From Paraglomus occultum (Eukaryota > Glomeromycota > Glomeromycetes > Paraglomerales > Paraglomeraceae): 10,143 nt of DNA. The notes beneath the pieces were generated by a model that was not told where the DNA came from, did no database searches, and saw only the letters and a program-made list of their open reading frames with translations. The position numbers were made by a program, and so were the translations under genes. Below are positions 1-7,552 of this stretch, one piece after another. The stretch is taken from the NCBI GenBank assembly GCA_910592205.1, contig CAJVPJ010001385.1, forward strand, positions 1 through 10,143, written 5' to 3'. Each line of letters begins with the position of its first letter. The stretch's first letter is position 1.

Positions 1-1099
1 TATTTCATTACTAGAACTATTAAGATTTGGGTAACGATGTGGACACCACTGATATGGAAAATATACCGAGTTGGGCTGCCGAGTAACACGTGCATAATGT
101 GTACTTAAAAATAGACAAATAATAATAAGGTCTATTAAGGAAATCTCACCACTTTATGAAAATCTACTCTCATAAAATTAACCCAGTAGCCATTACGGAA
201 TGGTAAAGCGGAAAAAGACCATCTCAATGAGGAAACTTGTGTTCTTTGGAGAGAAGTGACACATGACAGTGTCGCTAGAAAGAATTCGGAATTTTGTCGT
301 TCTAATATCGTGTCAGAGTATCAATGCGAAACAGCTCATCGTGTGTGCAATGAGAACATGTTATATTTTATCGACTTGCATTATTTAGGCGATGCTTCCC
401 ACGTCGTTCATCCAGTTATCTGTTCAGCGAATATTGCACGAGATTTCAATAAAACAAAGTTCAGCTCAAACGGATTGTCAGACTCTAACAATTATTTCTT
501 GCTTGCATGCGTCTAGATGACAATTTTATTCCAGAAAAGTAGAATGAAGAGTATCCGGAAAGAGGTATGTCGTATGATATGCGCTTTCTTTATATGATAT
601 AATCAATAACGCACAGTTTCATTCCTTGATTAACTGTTTCTCAGTTACGATTTCTTGGCACCTGTGTGTACGTAATCAACAAGAACGACAGCAAGGGGCA
701 TAAGAGCACTCATTGTGCGACATACATTTATTCAATTAAATGATTAAAACTCGTAAATTACGATTAATACTCAGCATGATATCGTACCTAGAAGGAGAGA
801 CTATGTTGGTTGATATGGTATTCGCTGACGAACCATCGTCAGCATTAAAGTGACATCACAATGATTATGTTTGTTTGTCTATTAACTGGACCGATGATAC
901 TGCTGTGCGATTGTACATTACATCAGTCGTTTCTTACCACCACTATTCACATTTTTGATTCTTTTTCATCTTTGTATGGGTTTTGCACTTCTTCCCCCCT
1001 TTAAGTAGCATTTCTCTTCGCCTTGCCGCGTAATCAATCTCCTTTATTTGCTATAAAATCATGATATCATCAGAACTCATATTCAATTTCCATAGTCTC
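1..1099. other. left flank without a supported gene
   Basis: No gene can be supported here. The longest open frame runs on the plus strand from about 190 to 516. It has no ATG before 358, shows no recognisable motif, and has a length expected by chance in AT-rich DNA. The stretch 950-1060 is pyrimidine-rich on the plus strand. No tRNA-like, transposon-end or long repeat structure was seen. The region could contain the downstream flank of the minus-strand gene that ends at 1100. Confidence 0.5.
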
Positions 1100-1912
1100 T
1101 TAATAATAACGATATGCGATTACCTCTGTTCCATATCCGTGATCATCCCCTGCCCGCCTCGTGTATGACTCTGACCATACAGGTATATGGCCATAATCGT
1201 CTGTGACGTACCGGCGATTATCTGCAAGAGATGATCCTAATGGCGGACGAAAACGTAATTCTGGCTGTACGTCTAATATAGTAATACAAATGCATGTAAG
1301 CACAGTTATATGTATGCGTATAGAGCTTAAAATCAAATACTTGCTCTTGTCATATTTCCAAGATAACTTCTCGCCGGGAGTCATTAGACGGCATCGACTG
1401 TATAACAGTGAAGAGTTGGTGTACTCTTCATAAACATCATTCTGCTCCCAGCATTCTGGGCCATACATTGCATTACCTGCATCCTGTTCTTCAAACACAT
1501 CCTCTATGGTTGTGGATGTTTCTGTTTGTGATTGATTGCTTAATGGTTGACATCCTGGTGAATAATTATTTGGTGATTGGTTGGGGACAATCTTTCGATG
1601 TCTTTTCATCGAAAAAACTGTGTTTGGCATTTCTGATCCATAACTATTATTTCGAAAACATAAGCTTAGTTCAAACGGATATCATTCACAATTACTGTAG
1701 ATAAATAATCGTGATATACACTTTTTACTAGGAAGAATGAGTTGAATACTTGTTGATTGACATTCTGCATCGATCAATACGTATAATCGACTGACGATAT
1801 ATCCCAGCCAGCCGAATACAACAAGCCATAGGACATCGATTGTTTTACAACATATAAAACACTCGCTATTATATTCTGCACAAGTAAATGTCCAAGAAGA
1901 TAGAAAAACCAT
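1100..1912 (-). CDS. unrecognised protein, probable gene with a possible upstream membrane exon
   Basis: I do not recognise this protein. The core is a 176-codon open frame on the minus strand, from an ATG at 1630 to TAA at 1100-1102. It is too long to be likely by chance in this AT-rich DNA. The first half is polar (Ser, Thr, Asn, Gln, Glu), with acidic stretches such as TTIEDVFEEQDAG. A hydrophobic segment follows (about residues 98-120 of the core), then a Tyr/Arg/Asp-rich tail ending IAYRYY. A proposed upstream exon (1729-1912) begins with ATG at 1912 and encodes a Cys-containing segment plus a strong hydrophobic helix (LWLVVFGWLGYIV). It joins in frame to 1632 through a 96-base intron (1633-1728, donor GTAAAA, acceptor CAG), giving 238 residues. 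That join is inference, as the donor is weak. The hydrophobic core segment resembles a retained intron of 68 bases, but removing it shifts the downstream frame into an early stop. Confidence 0.5.
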
Positions 1913-2256
1913 CAGCAATGTCGACGAGCTTTAGAGTGCGAAAATAAGGATTAATAGGTCTCTGTCGAAAGTAAGGAAACAGGTAAGAAGAGAAAAACTG
2001 GTGATTGTTCCTTTATTAATGCTGATCTTTCATGTCATTGGACAAAGCGCGATGCCGTTAAATCACATGATAGGTTAACGCGAGAGCGTCATTATAATTA
2101 GTAAAATTGTTCACGTGAATGATGTGCATACAATAACTTAGATAACTTAGATGCATACAATAGAAGTTGTTATTATTATCGAAAATATTATTATTACTGT
2201 ATTATATTTAGAAAATAAATAAAAGAGCAACGTATGATAAAAGCAAAACGTTTGTG
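1913..2256. other. AT-rich spacer downstream of the HMG gene
   Basis: This spacer lies 3' of the minus-strand HMG gene and 5' of the minus-strand gene at 1100-1912. It contains an AT-rich stretch with TTA-type microsatellite runs (about 2166-2200). A TTTATT at about 2012-2017 would read AATAAA on the minus strand and could serve the HMG transcript, but this is weak. A hydrophobic open frame on the minus strand lies near 1935-2030 and is in the same frame as the hydrophobic exon below 1912, separated from it by a single TAA. I cannot decide whether it is a further exon. Confidence 0.4.
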
Positions 2257-3096
2257 CTACAAACGCACTTGTCTGTCAACTGAGGAAAGATGTCCACGAT
2301 CAACATGGCTACGAATTGTTGGTTGGCAAAGTGGAGGTAAATTTCTGCACGATGGATTGATCGCGGTAACACCATAATCAAGCAGTGGCCTGCCTACAGT
2401 CCAATTATAAATACCATCCCTATTTCTTTGATCAATAAAAGCAGGATTATTGAAAACAGGGGAAGATAATGAAGTAAATAAAGGGGAGGATGAATAAGAA
2501 TTAATATTATTGTGCGCAGCCGTATAATTAATAGACGTGACGTTCGGTTGAGTTTCGTATAAGGTTGATGGACTAAGCGTATCGTCCGTACTTTCGTTCA
2601 TGCTGAACACACGTATCGATTTTTTTTTAGGTTTATAAGAGTATCCAGGAAAAACGTAGCTGTGATAGTCCTTTGCGCACTCGGCTATATAATTATATAA
2701 TAGCCGAGTTTCGGGATCTATGTGTTCCCACCCCCTGCTCGCAATTTTGGATACAAATTGTAGCTGACTACCAACATCGCGACCTTTGACTTGATTGATC
2801 TTATTCTGTAAATCCCTCCGATATAGAATGTACATATTCTGTGGCCGAGGTGGACCAGCACGACGACGTGATTTTATTTGCCGTGGTCTGACAAGGTCTC
2901 TTAAAGGTGTGTAGATTCGACTTTCAATTTTTCTAAGAATGTTTGGAGGAATGCGCCGCGCAATTATGATATCTAGCATCGTCTCGGGAGACAGCGGATA
3001 TTGAGCATCAGAGAAGTTGTAATTAGGAAGTTCGAGGTTTGATAGGGAGTGTTGAAAGGAATGAGCATCGGTGTTATTATCAATAGTAGATTGCAT
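2257..3096 (-). CDS. MATA_HMG-type HMG-box transcription factor
   Basis: This is a sequence-specific DNA-binding protein expected to act in the nucleus. The 279-residue frame is uninterrupted, from ATG (3094-3096) to TAG (2257-2259), with no intron needed. A basic stretch (KSRRRAGPPRPQN, about 75-87) leads into an HMG box at about 82-158. The box has the family landmarks: PRPQNMYILYRRDLQ in helix 1, a tryptophan in SRGWEHIDPETR between helices 2 and 3, and a basic end with YSYKPKKK. This pattern matches the MATA_HMG group, which includes fungal mating-type and mating-like regulators, rather than HMGB-type architectural proteins. About 80 residues precede the box. The roughly 120-residue tail is Ser/Asn/Pro-rich, as in many fungal activators. 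Introns are common in this family, so the intact frame is mildly unusual. The canonical sex-locus neighbours tptA and rnhA are absent from the window, so a mating role is inference. Confidence 0.9.
   Translation of the reverse strand: MQSTIDNNTDAHSFQHSLSNLELPNYNFSDAQYPLSPETMLDIIIARRIPPNILRKIESRIYTPLRDLVRPRQIKSRRRAGPPRPQNMYILYRRDLQNKINQVKGRDVGSQLQFVSKIASRGWEHIDPETRLLYNYIAECAKDYHSYVFPGYSYKPKKKSIRVFSMNESTDDTLSPSTLYETQPNVTSINYTAAHNNINSYSSSPLFTSLSSPVFNNPAFIDQRNRDGIYNWTVGRPLLDYGVTAINPSCRNLPPLCQPTIRSHVDRGHLSSVDRQVRL
2680..2708. repeat. inverted repeat inside the HMG-box coding region
   Basis: CTCGGCTAT at 2680-2688 is perfectly complementary in reverse to ATAGCCGAG at 2700-2708. They are separated by 11 AT-only bases, which are themselves nearly self-complementary. 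The repeat lies in codons of the third helix of the HMG box (around YNYIAE). It could form a hairpin in DNA or RNA. It is fully explained as coding sequence, so a function is speculative. Confidence 0.6.
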
Positions 3097-4467
3097 TGTC
3101 AGCGTCGGATTACGTTAGAGGAAGAGCAAATAGTTTATCAACGAGTGTTATGAAACCGGTTTTTTATTTCTAGACACCTTTGAGTCAGCATCCCGGTAAA
3201 AGAGTTGCTTTTATATTGTTTGGAAAGCCTACGCCATACACGTCCCAAATATCGTATTGATACGCGGAACTAGGTTTTCAAAAAATTCCGGATCCGTGGG
3301 GTTTATTATTTGCGTTGAACAAGGAGTGTTGAGATAAACACAAACGTTTTATGTAATCCAAACAAAACTTATTGTATGCTATTTGACTAGCATATATTCA
3401 TTGATATACTATTGTTTGTTAATCTCCTGATGGCTTATACGTATCTATCTATCCCAGTTGTCGACAGCGACCATACGAGATAACTCTTATGCTGCATAGT
3501 AATATGGTTCAGAGCCTAATTAACATTTCACAGGCTACTACGACCCGGGCTCAATCATAACTATGGTTTCTTATCCTGAACAAAACTGTAAGGTATTAAT
3601 GATTCCACGTAAATTGAGAGACGGCAATTGTCTTTATTATGTACACCATATCAGCTGAGATTGGCATGTATGCTATAAATAAATAAGACATCATTATTAT
3701 TGTTCCTCTTCTTACTGCTTCCGTCTAAATATCAATCAATGTCATGCAATAAAAATGGTACCATAAAAATCGATAAATGACTGAATGTATCGCTTTCTTT
3801 GGAGTGACATGGGGGGGAGACGTGAACAATTATTGAGTCACGAACAGTTAAAGTTATGTACCCCCCGAATCCCTGGTTGCAAATTTTGTGTGTTCATCAT
3901 ATTATTGGTTGATAACAAGAAATACGCGCTACACTGTTTGCCCCCAAAAAGACAATGATACGTGATAATATTAGGTAACAACAATAGTCATGCACATCCT
4001 GCAATATACATACTACCTTATCCGTCCATTGTAACATTGATCATTACTGCATTATGTACATGTTCTTTGTTCAGTGAATTGCAAGAATGCGCGATGTACC
4101 AGAAAGCAGGGTAAAAATCCATACAGTCATAAAATTGGGTAAAATGTCATACGTGCAACCAACGACAGTTATAATACTTTTCGTTCGATATTTCCCAAAT
4201 ATTGATTGGCGTTTACGTTGAGCACGTGAAAAAGAATATTCTTCGGGAGCTTGCCATTCAAATAGCACAGTTACTGTTATCTGACACTGATAAATAGCAG
4301 AGTTTCATTATCTTTTAGCTACTGAAAAGAAATAAGAGAGACTAGTTTATTTTATAAACTGCTAACTGTTGGTGACTTGAAGAAAAGTTGTATTGTCTGC
4401 TGTTTGGTTAAATCGGTTAATCATGTGATTTTATCCCGTATGGCAAAGAAGTCGCGCTGTGACGAGA
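3097..4467. other. divergent intergenic region between the HMG gene and the Dpb3-like gene
   Basis: This region carries the presumed promoters of two divergent genes. I see no gene in it. A minus-strand open frame at about 4071-4310 lacks an ATG start and any recognised motif. G- and C-runs occur at about 3811-3817 (GGGGGGG) and 3861-3866 (CCCCCC). No tRNA or transposon end was recognised. Confidence 0.55.
3208..3215 (-). promoter_or_regulatory. possible TATA box of the HMG gene
   Basis: The minus strand reads TATAAAAG here, about 112-119 bases upstream of the HMG start codon at 3096. The position and sequence fit a fungal TATA element, but AT-rich DNA produces such matches often, and no transcript start is known. 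Confidence 0.3.
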
Positions 4468-5353
4468 ATGTTAATCATGGAAAACCACGACTATAACGTC
4501 CAAGAAACTGTCGCTTTCCCTATTGCTAGAGTTAAGCGTATTATTAAACAAGATGAGGATGTAAAAGCTTGTGCTGCTGACGCGACACTTCTCATCGCTG
4601 CTGCCGCGGTAATTGAATATATACATTTTACTAGAATATAATTGGGTTGCATTCTATTCATTCTATTATTTTGTGATAGGAACTGTTCGTGGAATTCGTG
4701 GTTAAACAAAGCTTGCAAGAAGCACGTAACGACAAACGCAAAACGGTCTCCTTCCGAGATATATGTGAGTCGGCGACGAATTCAGAATCTACGCAGTTTT
4801 GCAAACAGTTCTCTCTGGGAATTTGTAATAACGATTGATCCGTTTGTCGTGTAGCGAGCGCCATAGAATCAACCGACGAGCTCCAATTCTTAGACGGTAT
4901 TTTAATCACGAATCATTTGACGGCTGTGCTCAGAATATGCTCAATTTTATACCTTACATTTTAGACTTGATTTCGATTCTTCGCGATCGAATAACATTCT
5001 ATGATACTTCCAAACGTAAACCGAAATTGAAAAAGACGACAGAAACATCTACAGAAAGCACACCAGCGACAACGGATCTTTTCAACAACAATGAAGATTT
5101 ACAAATGGAGGAGGACGAAACTTATCTTGATGCGGTCGAAATAGACTCAGATAAAGACGAAATAAATGAGGACGAAATAAGTGCTGATGAAAATGAAATA
5201 AACGCTGGTGAGGACGAAGACAACGAGGGCTTAGATGTTACCACGTCTGATGTAGACGAAGATATGATTTTCGAAGAATTAAACACCGAGATGAACACAG
5301 AGCAAGTTGGCGAGTCTAATGTGAATGACCACTCTGCAGAGGACGAACGATGA
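4468..5353 (+). CDS. Dpb3/POLE4/CHRAC-like histone-fold protein with acidic tail, four exons
   Basis: This family pairs with a second histone-fold subunit in DNA polymerase epsilon or in ISWI/CHRAC-type remodelling complexes in the nucleus. The coding exons are 4468-4608, 4680-4764, 4855-4896 and 4965-5353. Their introns are 71, 90 and 68 bases (donors GTAATT, GTGAGT, GTATTT, all ending in AG), and they give 218 residues. Residues about 14-100 form the histone fold: FPIARVKRIIKQDEDVKACA, then ATLLIAAAAELFVEFV across the first junction, KRKTVSFRDISSAI across the second, and DELQFLDDLI across the third. Every junction restores the family pattern, which supports the splice sites. From about residue 115 the tail is strongly acidic (EDE, DEDEDN-like runs) with Ser/Thr. 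Dpb3, Dls1 and CHRAC paralogues cannot be told apart by eye. The ATG at 4468 is the first in frame, and a second at 4477 also has a good context. The gene converges with the ZZ/EF-hand gene. Confidence 0.92.
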
Positions 5354-5606
5354 CATAACGTTTTGACGCGCAACCACGGCTCCTATATGATATAACCTGT
5401 ATGTAGGTTTGGTGATGGTCTACCAAAACTCTAACCAAGATTAATCTATTGGACGTGAATAATATCTGCGTACAGTCAGCAATTAATCGCGGAGTTGACG
5501 TAAAAATAGCTAATGTCCGTTCTAACAATGGGTTGTATTTTATTCAGTCGTTGGCTGATACGAGCTATTCCTCAGTATCAGTTCGTCTGTCCTTCCATAA
5601 TATTAC
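5354..5606. other. convergent intergenic region (3' ends of two genes)
   Basis: Only 253 bases separate the stop codons of the plus-strand Dpb3-like gene and the minus-strand ZZ/EF-hand gene. The 3' untranslated regions therefore probably lie close together or overlap. A plus-strand open frame at about 5449-5646 starts at TTG, has no recognisable motif, and overlaps the end of the opposite gene, so I do not call it a gene. Confidence 0.6.
5539..5544 (-). promoter_or_regulatory. possible polyadenylation signal of the ZZ/EF-hand gene
   Basis: The minus strand reads AATAAA here, 63 bases downstream of the proposed stop codon at 5607-5609. The position suits a eukaryotic poly(A) signal, but no transcript end is known. 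Confidence 0.4.
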
Positions 5607-7552
5607 TCAAAATACACTTTACAAGAAATACAAGTTTTACGAATGAGTCTCCAATGAAACACAGCGTAACGTCAAACACATAATACTTGCGTACCTGCCC
5701 AACGCTTCGAACCATGCCACAATTGATGTATCCGTCTGTACATAATCTCTGAATTCTTCCCAATCAATATAGTTATCGCCTTTCGTGTTTACGCTTTGAA
5801 ACACCTTCTCAACAAGTTCTTCGATGGCTTCTGGACTTAAACATTCATTGACAGGCACTCTTGGCTCCCATTCGATCGTTGGCAAATCCTCCAGATTGGC
5901 AGTCTTTACTGCGGTATAATGTGCATTGCTATCAGGTGGTACGGCAGCATTGAAAGCAGCAGCCACAGGTTGTGCAGGAGAAGATTCGTACGATTCCATT
6001 AATTCTTCTTCCATAGCCTTAACAACATCACGCACAAGCTCGGTCGATAGATGGAAATATGCCTTGAAAATTTTCTGAAGCTCTTGCTTCGAAATCTTGC
6101 CATCATCATCAAGATCATAGCCTTTGAACGCGCCTGAATTATCAGTTCAATATCTTAATATGCAGGAATATTGCTACGAAACCTAATCGATTCTTGTAAA
6201 CCTTACATTTCATTTTCTCTTCGAGATTTCCTTTGCATAGAATGGACAGACCGCATACTAATTCACTAAAGTTAATAATGCCATTTCCGTCTTGATCAAA
6301 AAACTTAAAAATCCTATCAGTAATAAGATTTTTCTCAAGACCCAAAGGTCCAAGACATTGGTCAAAAGTCTTCCTGTCAATCCCGCCGCCATCCTTGGGA
6401 ACTGTTGCAATCGACCTAAATTGTTCGTAAAGTGCCTCCAGTTCCACCTGGTCGACTAACATATGAAAGCTTTATCAGAAGATTTTGATTACGCAAAGTG
6501 AAAAAAAAAACAATGACAGAATAGGTCACTTACAGTGAGTCTTCCTCTGTAGCTCGCGCAATTTATCGCGACTCAACGCGGGCAGATCGAGTGGACGACC
6601 TGCAGACCAACACGCTTTTAGATAAACTGGTCACAGGAAGAAAACTAATCAGGGCTAAAGCCAAAGAACAACCTGGATAGAACACGTTCAACAAAGCCGA
6701 TCGAGGGTTTGCCAGAGGTGCAATTGGAATTTTAATTTTCAAGAACGTATGTGTCCTTAAATGTACCTGATGAGCCTCGCAGCTCTCGCAAAGGTCATAA
6801 TCGGCACAGTTCGCACATTTATAGCGAATACCTCTAATTGGTGACTATCACGAAGCTGGATATTAGAACAAGGGCTTTCCTGTAATTAACAGGTAAACAC
6901 CAAATGATCTTACAGCTCGACAATGGCTACAAGTTATTCCCCCTGACAAAAGAAATGTTAGCGATCCATCACAAAATAGAATTATATCATAGACCGTGGA
7001 TAACTTACTGTGTACATAGCCTTCTATCGTATGATTTAATAGTGTTAGTAATATGCATAAAATTATAAATAACACGTTATCATGGCATACCTTTTCGTGC
7101 CTGATCATCGGCAATGGAGTTTAGTAAATGAAGCAAGTTTTGCGCTTCCGGAGCATCAGTGTCGAAAGGATTCTCAACACCCTGCTGTGAGTTCGACGAT
7201 CCTCTTTGGGAATTAGCATTCGCTTGTTGGTGACTTGAACCAGTACCGGACGGACGGCCAACTGAATAAAGAGTGTAAAGAAGACCAAAACCACTAAGCA
7301 CGCCACCGACTAAAAAAGCTCCATTGGAAAGAGGTGTACCCATATTGGTGTAAACAATTGTATGTTCAGGCTGGCATAATGCAACAAATGAAGAACAAGA
7401 AGAACTATCCGTTTATTATTACTATTGTTATTATTATTATTAAACGCGATGTGTAACGCATCTTAACTCACGTGTGTCCACAACCCGCGTTCTCTTCCTC
7501 TACTAGTAGATAGCATCTCGTTGTGAATTAAAGTTTCTCCTGGATAAGACAT
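5607..7552 (-). CDS. ZZ-type zinc finger and EF-hand calcium-binding protein with an N-terminal membrane segment, multi-exon
   Basis: This is a predicted calcium-binding protein; its partner and location are unknown. Coding exons in transcript order are 7552-7472 (provisional), 7370-7091, 7023-7009, 6942-6914, 6844-6673, 6599-6534, 6455-6207, 6133-5695 and 5616-5607. Introns are 66-101 bases. All phases agree, giving 446 residues, or 410 if translation starts at the well-placed ATG at 7343. Numbering from that ATG: a hydrophobic anchor at about 8-28, a Ser/Gln/Asn-rich linker, and a ZZ finger at about 89-135. The finger has Cys pairs 94/97, 109/112 and 118/121 and His 127/131. IKIPIAPLANPRSALL follows. 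Clear EF loops are DQDGNGIINFSE (232-243) and DLDDDGKISKQE (268-279). The loops near 196-207 and 377-388 are degenerate. The donor at 6672 is a weak GTTGTT, chosen because joining to 6599 gives FYPGRPLDLP in frame. The last exon encodes only the end of SVF plus the stop. Confidence 0.92.
7009..7023 (-). other. 15-base internal microexon of the ZZ/EF-hand gene
   Basis: The minus strand reads AAGGCTATGTACACA between an upstream intron (7024-7090, with TACTAAC at 7044-7050 and acceptor ATAG) and a downstream intron (6943-7008, donor GTAAGT). It adds EGYVH and the first base of Arg, and it preserves the frame into the zinc finger. Skipping it would also keep the frame, because 15 is a multiple of three. 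The canonical splice signals on both sides support it. Confidence 0.75.
7412..7441. repeat. TTA-type microsatellite
   Basis: This is an imperfect tandem array of TTA units (with ACTA and TTG interruptions) on the plus strand. It falls inside the proposed first intron (7371-7471) of the ZZ/EF-hand gene, or in its 5' untranslated region under the shorter model. Confidence 0.7.

Noticed and set aside
1203-1704. Two plus-strand open frames opposite the unrecognised minus-strand gene
   Set aside because: They overlap a longer minus-strand frame, lack recognisable motifs and carry no splice or start support. They are best read as shadows.
4491-4909. Minus-strand open frames opposite the Dpb3-like exons
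   Set aside because: They are complements of well-supported histone-fold exons and have no domain of their own.
2257-5353. A mating-type locus made of the HMG gene and its neighbour
   Set aside because: The Dpb3-like gene is a general chromatin or replication gene, and no homeodomain, pheromone, receptor, tptA or rnhA gene is recognisable.
5122-5373. Ser-rich minus-strand frame opposite the acidic tail
   Set aside because: The Ser richness is the direct complement of Asp/Glu codons on the plus strand.
5449-5646. Plus-strand frame between the two convergent genes
   Set aside because: It starts at TTG, has no motif, and runs into the 3' end of the opposite gene. It fits untranslated sequence better.
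6600-6672. Alternative 46-base intron with acceptor at about 6627
   Set aside because: It keeps the frame but inserts residues that break the FYPG-RPL reading, and it is shorter than other introns here. The 73-base intron was preferred.
6845-6913. Short 34-base intron ending at an earlier acceptor (CAG at about 6880)
   Set aside because: It is shorter than the other introns and would not join the CSHC and IRYKCANC parts in frame. The 69-base version ending at 6845 does.
6863-7114. Minus-strand hydrophobic open frame within the ZZ/EF-hand gene
   Set aside because: It reads through introns 6943-7008 and 7024-7090. Its hydrophobic residues come from intron sequence, while splicing restores the ZZ motif.
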